DNA of 64,000 bases, from assembly GCA_902729315.2 (NCBI GenBank), contig LR746277.1:3787001-3851000 (forward strand), read 5' to 3'. The DNA is from Spirodela intermedia. Lineage: Eukaryota; Streptophyta; Magnoliopsida; Alismatales; Araceae. Position numbers and translations under genes: made by a program. The notes under the pieces are model-generated. The model worked only from the letters and a program-made list of their open reading frames with translations, was not told the origin of the DNA and made no database searches. Shown piece after piece: positions 11,834 to 22,300 of this stretch (positions within the stretch are counted from its first letter, which is position 1; every line of letters starts with the position of its first letter).

Positions 11834-13637
11834 ATGAGAATGGACAAGCTTCTGTCCAACTCGGTTTCGCCGCAGGATGGGAAGAGCTCGCCGATGCTGG
11901 CCATCGAGTGCGTCGCAGGGAGCTCCAAGGCCGACGAGTGGAACTTCGACATGCTGCAGACGGGTGACATCGTGGAGGAGATCACCATCGGGGGATCCTC
12001 CCCCATCACGGCTCCCTTCAAGCATGGGTGCAGCGGCGTGCAGAAGATGCTCCGCTCGTCGTTCAAGCGCGGGGAGACCTCCATCTCGGTGCGCGTCCGG
12101 CGAGGAAGAGGCGAGTCCGTGTCTCTCCACGCCTGCGTCGTCCCCCACGAGCAGGCCGGGAGGAAGAGCTACATGCTCCGCTCCATCGACGACCCCAACT
12201 ACGCCGTCGCCTTCGTCGATCGCCTGGAGAGCGAGTGCCTGCAGCTTCAAGGTGAGAAAATCCCCCGCCGGCTGAAAATTTGTCGAGAAGTTCCTCCTGA
12301 CCTGCCCGTCTGCTTGGTCTTTCACGAAAAGCTTCGAGGAGCTCGAGGGTGGCTTCCGCGCTCAGCAAGTCGCAATTGCAGGACGGGTACGTATCGTACC
12401 CGTGGGAGAAGAAGATGAGGGAGTCATTGTCGGTTCCGAACTCGAGCAGTTTCCTGTCGCTGCTCATCCTCCCCAAGGCCTCCAACCCTTCTTCTTCCCA
12501 CTACAACTCGTTCGAGGACACACTGGCGCGGGGGAACACCTGGCTCAACTCGTCCCAAGCCTCCGGCGTACCCATCGTCTTCTTGAGTGCGCAGTCTGAG
12601 CCTCTTCTCACGAAGGTGAGGGAAACGGGAGAGAGAGATCCTCGAACAGAGGGGAATCCCTCGAGGGAGATGAAACTAACAACCCATGGCGGCCACTTGT
12701 TTGATAGATATCTGGAGAGACAGCTTCCTCGACGGTGAACGCCGGTTCCTTGACGGATCTCTGCAACCTCGCCAATGCAAGCCTCTACGGGTTCGAGGAC
12801 TACCATGGAGTTGACATAGGAGTGGTGAGGGCCATCCGCCTCTGGTACGCGCCAGCTGCTGGAGAGTATCCGTTGGAGATCAGACCGGAGGAAGGCGATT
12901 CGAGGCTCGGATTTGCTGTCGGCCGCACGCAAGAGGTAGGGATCTGCTCTTCCTCCTCGTTCCCTCTGGTTCTAGGGTTATTGATCAAACTATTGGTCCT
13001 CCAGGGTTTCATCTTCGTTTCCTCTGTGGCCAATGAGGACGACGAAGACGACGACTCTCCCGCGACGCGATCGGGTCTCAGAGATCTGTACAGAGAAGCC
13101 GTGCGGGCCGGTAAGCACCTCGTGATCTCCAGAGTTTCCAACGAGAAGATTCTCCCATGGATGGTCTCCCCCTCCGGCGCGATCCGGTGCTTCGACACCG
13201 TCTCCCTCAGCCGCAAGCTCTCCCTCCACCGCCACGCGCTGCAACCCATCCTCCTCCACATCCTCCTCTGGGACCTGGAGTCCTTGTCCCCCAACGGAGG
13301 CTCTCGCCGGAGCATCGGATCCCCAATCGTCGCAGCAGAGCCGCCATCGCCGGCTACCCCGGCCATCGTCGAATCGGCGACGGACTCTCCCCCGCCGATC
13401 GAGCTGCAGCGGGACATCTCCCTGTCTCCCTCACGTACATCCGAGAGAGACGCCGCTGTCGCACCAGCGCCGCCGCCGCCGCCTCCGCCGAGCGCCGCAC
13501 CGGCGAGGGACCTATCTCCTCCGCCCGAACTGGTGCGGGAGATCTCCCTCTCTATCTCCCGATCTCCCGACAGGGACACCTCAGGGAGCTCCTCTTTCCG
13601 GTTCCACGATTTCTCTATCCAAACCAACTGGGTGTGA
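11834..13637 (+). CDS. Conserved plant protein of unknown function, 520 residues
   Basis: Four exons join in phase: 11834-12251, 12332-12615, 12708-12935 and 13005-13637, with GT-AG introns of 69-92 bases. I recognise the sequence as a plant-specific conserved family without a settled function and assign none. Landmarks: start MRMDKLLSNSVSPQDGKSSP; TGDIVEEITIG near residue 40; MLRSIDDPNYAVAFVDRLES near 116-135; DGYVSYPWEKKM; LYGFEDYHGVDIGVVRAIRL in exon 3; ISRVSNEKILPWMVSPSGAI and SLSRKLSLHRHA in exon 4. No signal peptide or membrane span is evident. The last 110 residues are low-complexity: Pro/Ser-rich, with a Pro-rich run at about residues 468-476. Two related Ser/Arg motifs flank it, IELQRDISLSPSRTSERD near 442 and ELVREISLSISRSPDRD near 485. 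The start was chosen because it opens the conserved N-terminus; an earlier in-frame ATG exists at 11714. The gene is GC-rich. Confidence 0.88.
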
Positions 13638-14246
13638 CTCCCTCCACCGCCCGCGCCGCCGCCTCTGTACATCGCGGCCGCGGCGGCGGAGCTCCCACCG
13701 CCGCCGCTGCTGTCTCCGACGTGAATGGCTCGCTCACTCGGAGACGTCGTCCGATCGATCTTATCCCCATCTTGGTTCCGACGGCTTGAAATGTTCACAG
13801 AACAGGCTACACAGTGGGAATCTCCATCGTGCTAATATTAATCCCTCCTACCCTTCATTTACTAATGTATTTATTTTCTTTACCTCGTTTCGAAAAAATC
13901 AGATCGTTCACGAACTTATAAATACATATAGTATCTATCTATTATGTCTATATTTCGTTAGATATATATAATATTTTACTCGTAATTTATAGTTTTTATT
14001 GGGTATTTTGTTAAATCCTATTTTGGAGGGAGATGCGTTGGGCTGTTGGTTGGAGTAACTGACTGCCGCACAGATCCGATGAAAGGCTTAGCGGAAGCAG
14101 TTGGTTCTCTCCAACCACTCCGTGATTCCATGGCCCCCGTCTCTGAGAGAGAGGGAGAGAGAGGAGAGAAATTATGCGCATCTGATCTCCGCTGGGTTGC
14201 AGCTGACCAGGAGGATCGCCATCTCCCCGCAGCGGGTTCGTCAGGT

Positions 14247-17200
14247 ATGGAGTTGCCGGTGATAGATCTCGAGTCCTACCTTAATCTCTCTCTGGAGATG
14301 GAGGGCGGCGGGGGGGGATGTGAGGGGGAAGGGTTGGACCGCACGCTGCAGGAGATGTGTTCCATGGTGAGCAGGACGCTGAGGGAAACAGGGGCGCTGC
14401 TTGTGAAGGATCCGCGGTGCTCTGCCGAGGACAATGATCGGTTCCTAGATATGATGGAGAGATACTTCGCGCGCTCCGACGAATTCAAACGCCTCCAGAC
14501 ACGCCCGAACCTCCATTACCAGGTTGCTTTTCTGTACTTTCTTAACACCCCCTCGTGTTTCTGGACCTTCGAGCAATTCGCCCAGCTGTTTTATGGTTGA
14601 TCATGAAGTTTCTAGATCGTATACTTTATTTTCTCCATGGGATCTAGGTTTCCATACCTTCGGTGAAAAATCAGAACGGCATGCAGAATGGCATTGATTT
14701 CTAATCCGCTTGTCTCATTGTGGTTATGATAGAATACGTTTTTCCCCCCATCAGGTTTCTATGTGTTGGATCGAGGCTGGATCTTTAAATTCCTGCAATT
14801 TTTTCGCAGAAGCGTTTTTCGCTTGACTCTATTTCAGGGTCCTTCTTGAGAGCATATATTGCTGAGTGCACTGTGCTAACAATTAATCGTGAAGATAGCA
14901 ACATAATCATTTTGTGTTCAACAACAAGAATAGGTAGGAGTGACCCCAAAGTGTGTTGAGATACCAAGGAGTCTGGTGGACGAGGAAATGCAGGAGAAAG
15001 TAAGAAAGATGCCGGAGGAATTTCGACCGCTTTTACCCTCAGGGCCGGATCCTAAATGGAGATTCATGTGGAGAATTGGCCCCCGACCATCAAACACCCG
15101 CTTTCAGGTGCTGCATTGTCCCGCAATCAAAAGAAAGTGCGGTCTATATTCTCGTGCCCGATTTATGACTTATTATTCTTTTACTCTAGGAATTGAATTC
15201 TGAACCTATTGTACCAGAAGGTTTTCCTGAGTGGAAGGAGACGATGGATTCTTGGGGACTCAAATTGATATCTGCAGTTGAGGTGGCTTTGTTATGTTTC
15301 TCGGATTTCTTCTTGCTTCTTTTCGTGGAATCTCCTCCTTCTCCCTCTCGGTGTCTCAGATTCTGGTTTCTGACGCAGGTTGTTGCTGAGATGGCAGCTA
15401 TTGGATTTGGCCTGGAAAAGTATGCATTTACTACCCTTATGAAAGAGGTAAACGGCAATAGGGTTTAGCTGCGGTGTCTTTGTCTATCTGCGTTGAAACG
15501 AAGCCAAACAATTTATATGGATTTTTTTCTTCTCTTGTGCTATTCCAGTGAATGATTTCTTGTTGAAGTGCATTGTTTTTCTAATCAGTGATCAAGTGAA
15601 TAACAATGAAAAACACATAACTCAGTCTATCCATTCACTGCTATTGGATTTAGGATGGTTGGTTGATAGAAGAAAAAATTTTATCGTGCGTTCTCGCTAA
15701 TTGATACTGAAGTTAAAGGACTGTTTCTTGCTCGACTGTAACTTACAATGATTGTCTGTAGTCCAGCTGCGTTGCTCAGACCTGGCATACACGTTATAGG
15801 AAAATATAATTCCATTTTTTGAATCATCGAGATTCAAGGATTTATTGTTCTATTTTATTTTTTGATAATATGGAAATGGCATATCTGAATTTTCGAATGG
15901 TTAAGTTTTTTTAGTCACTTTATTTTTTGTTTACATTCATGATAAGATTTGCCAAAATAACTCTGTACCCAAGCATTCCAATAAAAGGTGCATCCCTACT
16001 CCAACAGTGCTCCATTAAGAATGACTGTGCATGATAAGGATGTTGCTAGTAAGTATTCTGCTGTAATAAAAAAATTACCTGTCTATTTTTTGCTCATCTG
16101 ACATACACATGCTTTCGTTAATCAGTTTAATTCTCCATACTCTAGGTGTTGCAGTTAGTCACGAACTATGATTCTGAAGTTTCCTAGAACGCTCAAGCTG
16201 ATCTTTATGCTACGTCATTATGAATTTTCTCCTTGATGTTTGCGAGGATTTTAATTCAAAATGCCAGGTTTTTCTTTATAGTGATAGTTATTGAAACTTC
16301 AGCATTATAGACTTAAAGTTGCTAATGAAAGAATATTCACTTTTTTCGCTGCTAATAATTGAAAGATTCGAATACTACCGGTAGTCAACTCATTTCTGGA
16401 TCTTAGCTTTAATGATAGCTTCTGTAGAAGTTCATTTCGGTGAAAAGACAACAAAAAGAAAGAAAATTTCTGACATCTTGATCTTCAGCCTGAACAGTCA
16501 TCATTGACAATCTTTTCTTGAAAACTAGGGGCCCCACCTCCTTGCTCCAACAGGAAGTGATCTTCAGGGCCATGGGCAGAAGAACACCGTGTTTGCAGGA
16601 TATCACTATGACCTCAACTTTCTGACCATCCACGGGAGGAGCAGATTCCCCGGTCTAAATATCTGGTTAAGAAACGGGGAGAAAATGGAAGTCAATGTCC
16701 CCATCGGGTGCCTTCTTGTCCAAGCCGGAAAAGAGGTAATATACAGTATTCTTTCCTTGTGCTTGACAAGTTTTCCTCTCTGTTCAGTTGGCCTCCTTAC
16801 TAAATATAACTAAAAGATCATTGCCCCCTCTTGTTCAAAGAAGGTAGGGATACAAGAGGATCATATCAAGATCCCCTTTCATCGCAGCTCCTGTTTAAGA
16901 GTGCCGGAGATATCTTCGAGCTCTTTTTTTCTTGAGAAAATAAGATTGAGAGGAGATGCATTTCAGTGCTTACCATAAAGCACTAAGGACACCGTCTCTT
17001 CCCTGCCCGCTTCGTCTCTTCTAGAGAAGAACCAACTGAAGCCTAGCATTCTGCAAAAGAAACCGTCACAATGGACGACGTTAAGGCTAAAAACTTTAAA
17101 GAAGAGACATCTCCGTTGAAAATCCCACGAAGAACCAGCGCCATCCTTCTCAGAGAACTGCCCATCTGTTTGGCGTCACACCTCCTGCATCCTTCATCAT

Positions 17201-17737
17201 ATATTTTTCACTCCACTTGGGTTGCGTGTATCCATGGTTGTTTCTTTGTCCATTCAATTTCTTGTGCAGTGTCCATGATCAAGAGAGTTAGGCACCTCGG
17301 ATCCTGATGTCACTAGATTAATGACTCTATTACCTAGTGGCTCTGCTTTGATTCATTCGCAGCTCGAATGGCTAACCGGAGGAGAATGCTTAGCTGGGAT
17401 GCACGATGTCGCGGTGACTGACAGTACCCTTCGCTCAATCGAAGCAGCCCGGATCGAGGGCCGCAGCTTGTGGAGAGTCTCGTCAACGGTCAGTTGACCT
17501 GCATCCCAACTTTCCTCCGATTTCCTTCAATATCTTTCCAAAGGCTTGACCTCGGGTTGACGACGTTTTCTCCTCTGGGTCAACCAGCTCTTCGCCCATA
17601 TTGCTTCAGATGCCGTACTACATCCTCTGGGCTGCTTCGCAGGATCGCCATTGGCACCCAAATACCCACCAATCTGTGCCGGGGAGTTCGTGGAGCAAGA
17701 GCTCTCTGTGATCAATCTGAAGGGCAAGCCAGCCTAA
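14247..17737 (+). CDS. 2-oxoglutarate/Fe(II)-dependent oxygenase (isopenicillin-N-synthase-like)
   Basis: Seven exons, all phase 0: 14247-14522, 14934-15107, 15190-15282, 15379-15447, 16529-16735, 17363-17488 and 17588-17737 (stop TAA). They give 364 residues, a full-length size. The double-stranded beta-helix core is intact: iron ligands H230 and D232 in FAGYHYDLNF, distal H287 in LAGMHDVAV, and the 2-oxoglutarate-binding R311-V-S313 in LWRVSST. The N-terminal MELPVIDLESYLNL is the usual start of plant 2-ODDs, and GALLVKDPRC follows. Such enzymes oxidise a small-molecule substrate while decarboxylating 2-oxoglutarate; the substrate is not predictable here. The frame stays open upstream to ATGs at 14046 and 14130, but neither adds conserved sequence, so 14247 was chosen. 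The donor of exon 6 is GTCAGT. A tandem repeat follows the stop. Confidence 0.95.
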
Positions 17738-17744
17738 ATAACCA

Positions 17745-17890
17745 GCAAATGGGTCTGATCCTTCCTTCTGCCGATCATCTTCTCTCTCACCGAGGTTGAT
17801 CATCTCTCTAGATCCGCAAATGGGTCTGAATCTTCTGCCGATCATTGTCTATCTCACCAAGGTTGATCATCTCTCTAGATCCGAAAATGG
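17745..17890. repeat. Imperfect tandem repeat in the 3' region of the 2-ODD gene
   Basis: A unit of about 70 bases beginning GCAAATGGGTCTGA and containing GTTGATCATCTCTCTAGATC occurs twice (17745-17815 and 17816-17882). A third copy starts GAAAATGGGCC. It begins eight bases after the oxygenase stop codon, so it is probably in the 3' UTR. The copies differ by small indels and substitutions. Confidence 0.85.
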
Positions 17891-18028
17891 GCCTTAGGAA
17901 CTGAGGACTGGTTGTTTCATAATCTGATTGATGTTGGTGGGGGTGGGGGATTCAGGAAGAAGGGATGCTCCAACGGTTCGAACTACTCGGCCAACGCATT
18001 CCTCGCCGGATTCCTCGGGGGGAGGCGA

Positions 18029-18036
18029 CTATATAG
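18029..18036 (+). promoter_or_regulatory. TATA box of the lipid-transfer-like gene
   Basis: CTATATAG lies 47 bases before the ATG at 18083, inside GC-rich sequence where it stands out. It implies transcription starting near 18060 and a 5' leader of about 20 bases. Confidence 0.6.
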
Positions 18037-18082
18037 TCAGCCATGGGGAGGGGGGGAGCCCGGTGGCTCTGCAGGCAGAGAG

Positions 18083-18409
18083 ATGGCGGCGGGCGGCGGC
18101 ACCACCACCAAGATCGGGATCGCGCTGGTGGCGCTACTGGTGATGGTGGCCCTCGCGGCGGACGGGGCGGCGGCGCAGGCGTGCGGCAGCACCTTCTTCT
18201 CGGCGCTGGTGCAGCTCATGCCGTGCCGCCCCGCCGTAACCCCTTTCAGCCCCGCGCCGCCCAGCGAGGCCTGCTGCAACGCCCTCAAGACACTCGGCCG
18301 CCCCTGTCTCTGCCTCCTCATCAACGGGCCCCCCATCTCCGGCGTTGACCGCAACATCGCCAAGGAGCTCCCCGCTAAATGCACCGTCAACTACGATCCC
18401 TGTAGCTGA
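18083..18409 (+). CDS. Non-specific lipid transfer protein-like, eight-cysteine motif (DIR1-like)
   Basis: Single exon, 108 residues. An N-terminal signal peptide is clear: a short basic start, then hydrophobic IGIALVALLVMVALAADGAAA, with cleavage likely before QACGS. The mature peptide has the eight-cysteine pattern C-C-CC-CxC-C-C (QAC, MPC, ACC, PCLC, KC, DPC), which folds four helices around a lipid-binding tunnel. Spacing and the segment VDRNIAKELPAKC resemble DIR1-like (type IV) nsLTPs, secreted proteins linked to lipid binding and defence signalling. This start was preferred over the in-frame ATG at 17912 because it begins the signal peptide just downstream of a TATA box. There is no GPI-anchor tail. 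The gene is strongly GC-rich, unlike the WD40 gene next to it. Confidence 0.92.
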   Translation: MAAGGGTTTKIGIALVALLVMVALAADGAAAQACGSTFFSALVQLMPCRPAVTPFSPAPPSEACCNALKTLGRPCLCLLINGPPISGVDRNIAKELPAKCTVNYDPCS

Positions 18410-18496
18410 ATCTGAAATGACCCACAAAGATCCCTTCAGCCGTCCGATGTCGATCCTGCGGCAGACACCGGGGAGGGGGCGAGTACTGGGCCAATG

Positions 18497-18672
18497 GTGG
18501 TAATAAAATAATGGTGACGTGTCATACACGCCAGCTATGTAGCCTGCTCGGTGAGGAGTAGGACGCTTTGTTTCACTTTTCTGGAAGCATAAATCGGAGC
18601 AAGAAATGTAGTAATAGAAGGGATATTTTGTCGAATAATGATGACATGGCATACACGTCAGATACGTAGCAA
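18497..18672. promoter_or_regulatory. Two diverged repeats carrying ACGTG/ACGTC cores
   Basis: Related 40-base stretches lie at about 18497-18543 and 18632-18671. Both follow the pattern AATAATG.TGAC.TG.CATACACG and end TACGTAGC or TATGTAGC. The first contains TGACGTGTC, an ABRE/G-box-like bZIP core. They lie between the nsLTP stop and the WD40 gene, so they could be 3' sequence of one or promoter of the other. Confidence 0.35.
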
Positions 18673-19351
18673 AAATGTCTGGACCAAAGCGACGTGAGCT
18701 TTTGATAAAAATGTCTGGGTCACGGCGCTGGGAATTGGCCCACGTTGAAGTGAGGGCGGGAAACCCTGCGTTTAGAGAGCGGCTAGAACACCGCGCGTTC
18801 CCTCGTTCCAGAAAAACCATTGAGATGAATCCTTCCGACGCCGGGGTCCCTGGCATTTGGAATCCTCGGTGAAGCCCTGCATTAAGCACGGATAAGATGG
18901 ATCACGCCGTGTTCTGCTGGTGAGAAACCGAAGCGCCGATGTAGGTGTTGTTCTTCTACAGGAGGATCTTTCTGTTTTATACGGTTTTTTTTCTTTGATA
19001 TCTGGGGAGGTGTAGATTTGCCGCGGGAGGTTCTATTCTCGCATTCTACTAGGCAGTGTGGACTGGTCATTCTGGCTCTGTTGTCTACTGCAATCTTCCG
19101 GCACCGCCGGTCTGTGAATGAAGCCGGCTATCGCAAACTGCACATACGGTTCTCGCTGTCTGTTGCCATGTGCTTTTTATTTTTGTAATTTGGCAATTAA
19201 AAGTGGTCTAAATTTTAGGTAATCGATAAGCCTTTTTTTTTACGTTTTTGTTTTTTAGAAGATTAAACTGTCACCTCGCTTTGACTCTTTTGCAGTAGGC
19301 TGCCCTCTTTGTTCTTCCAGAAGTAAGGGTATTGAGTCCCAGATTGAAACT

Positions 19352-22300
19352 ATGAAGGAAAGTCATGATCTATCCAACAGCCAACGCATTGCGCATTCCT
19401 TGTTCAGTCACTGTGGCTTTAAGGCTCCAAGCCAGTAATTACCTACGTCACGCATTCTTTTGAGACTGACGGACTCTTGACAATGGAAAGATACACGGTA
19501 CCCCTGTCTCCATCGCATGAAACACCCAAGGGCCATCTTAGGTGCTGATCTTTCCCTTTTACTTTCTTCTGTTTAAGTAAATACTTTTTTCTGAAAAATT
19601 TGACCTTCAGAAGAAACTCTGTCATGGGAAGTTCTCTGTGGCATCAGACTACCACTGAATTGAACGGGAGATTTTCTTCCAGCTACTATCATGGAGTTTC
19701 CCGGCTGCTACTGGATTCCTACGTCGAAGTAGGTTTCTTCTTTTTGGGACACCACGTTTTTAGCTATCTTTGATGTTCTTTATTGAAGGAATTTCTAAAT
19801 TTTTATTCCCAAATCAAGTAAACGTTCTTCTTTCTCGGTTGTTAATCTGTAAGTTCTATTTGACTATAAAATTAATCGAATAAAGACTCCGTCTTAACCA
19901 GAGTTATTTCCACAAATGAAATGATTGTTTTTATTAACATTTCCAATGGTATAACCCCTTTACTATGAGATTGGGGTTTCATAACCTTTTCTTAGAGTGA
20001 GGTTGAGCATTTGGGAATGGGTACGAAATAATCATGGTTCATTTTTACTTTTATGAATTGATATTTTACTTGATTTTTATATAAATGGACGCGAGTTTCT
20101 TTTTTATTCCTTTTTATTTCCTGTGTGAGAAGGCCAGGGCTTTTGGACACCACTACCATATGGGGGATGAATGCTGCCCGACCCATGTAATGGACGATAC
20201 TAATATTTGATTTTTATCACCTGGTACGCTTATTTGTCGTTTGAATGTAACTTTGTGTTTTGACATCTAGCTTGCACGAATTACAAACGCTGGAAACCAG
20301 GCAGTTCAGCTCCCTCTTAAGAGGTCGGTGGTTTCATGCCATTCATTTTGTCTGATCGGAGATAAAGCTGGGGGTGTCTCATTTGAAACAACAACTGGAA
20401 ACGCTTTTGGGGATTATACTTGTGCACGAGTTTTTCTCATCTGTTGACTCATGTTAAACCTATTTTCATCTCTTTCTCAATTTTTAAAGAAACTTTGCAG
20501 TCAGACGTGATAACAGTATGTCTGGGATACATCATTTATTCTGTTTTATCTTGAACTCATTATGTTTTACCCCGGCTGATCTTTTTGTCGGGATGCCAAT
20601 AACGTGCCAGTTTAATGTTCAACACACGTGTACTGTTTTGGCGACCTCTTGCTATCTGCGAGGAACATGTTTCAGATCTCTGTTTTAACGTTTAGAGACT
20701 ATCTAAAATGCTTGATGGTGCTGATTAAGGCTTCCGTTTTATGGTTCTTAGTTATTTCTCTTTCATCTTCTGGGTTGTTCCATGGAAAGAAGCAACCGGA
20801 AACAGTTTCTACTTTTCTAGTTTACTTTCCTCCTCCCATCATGACTGAATTAATCATGTTTTCAGATTGTAAACTCTGAATCAGTAGTTTGCACGATAAA
20901 ATTTCCATTGATGCTGGATTATGTACATGTATCCTGAAAAGAGATACGGAATGTGGTATATCAGTTCATCTCATATATGATGCTACTTGGACGGGGGTGC
21001 AAATCAGAAGTCTTTGCTTTGCTATTTTGTTGTGGTAACTATTTTTAAAATATCCTTCCTCAATTTAAAGTGTACAAATTCATGTGGGTGAAAACAATGA
21101 AGAAGGAAATACCTTTGATCAGGTTGATTGCTTTACATACTAAATAAGCTCATTAGCTCTCTCGCTTGGAATACAAATACCTCATGAATACGAGATACTA
21201 TCAAGTCTCCAATGCTCATAGATACAATAAACTCAGAACCCATAGTTCCCTACTCTGCATTATCAGATTGCACCTCCCTTTTTATTATGGAAATCAAGTT
21301 GACCGAAGTAGGATATTTTTGACTCATGTCATCTGACATGAGAGTCACATCAATTTACAATGATTTGAAGTAATCAGTTGTCGAAATCAATGAATTCCAG
21401 AATTTTTTGTTGCTATCGAAGTTTTCTCTAGGCAATCTGTTGTATCGATAGGCTAATCCATATGTGTTCACATAAATTGAAAACGAATCCAGCTCAGCTG
21501 ATGCCTCCACAGCTACCCATAAATTGAAATACCTGATCAGCTGACTTCCACATATCAATAAATAAATTTAGAACTGGATCCATCTTGTTAATTGATGAGG
21601 ATATTCAGACAAAAAAGTTCTGAGGCCGATTTTTGTTTATTCAGACATACTGGTTTCAGCCTGTTTATTTTGGTCTTTGGTCTTGCGTGCTTTGATTTTT
21701 TTTTTCCGCTTCCCGCGAAATTGAAGACTGCACACTGATACAAAAGCAATCCTTGTTTCTTTTCCAGAGAGGGAATCTCAGGATTGGAATTTGATACAAA
21801 GGTAAGGACACACCTGTACATAGTATCTCTTTATGCTTCTGCATTGCGATTTCTTGGAAATAATATTTTGGGATTTGGTTAAACATTTTCTTTTTTATCT
21901 ACCTTTTCTGTTTTCTTTTAAGCAATGGAGACTTTGTGGAGACTATGCCAACTAGTGTTTTGCCTATCTAGAATTAAGATGAGAAAGTAACTAGAAAAAA
22001 TATCTTTACCAAATACAGCCTGCTTCTTTGGTGAAAAAGTAGTTTCCCGCATTACAAAAACCGAACTGAAGGGATAATATCGGTAGGAATAATAACCTCG
22101 GAGCATCGTGAAGCATGTTCCTCTTGAATTTTCTTTTCTTGGAAAACCATGAGGTTCAAGATTGAACTGGATTTTGGAGTTCTCCCTCATGGCATCTTGT
22201 ACCACAGTTCCTTCGTGTAGTGATGTTTCAATGCATGTCTTAAAACTGCAAAAATGATTTGACTTCAGCATTTCTTATTACTTACCTTTCCATCCGTTTT

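Noticed and set aside
12800-13798. 332-residue minus-strand open frame antisense to the 12-kb gene
   Set aside because: Gly/Ser/Arg-rich shadow of a GC-rich sense exon with clear splice sites; no family resemblance.
18896-18922. ATGGATCACGCCGTGTTC with a following GTGAGA donor as the WD40 first exon
   Set aside because: Its phase produces a stop with the downstream acceptors I could find; it may still be part of a 5' UTR exon.
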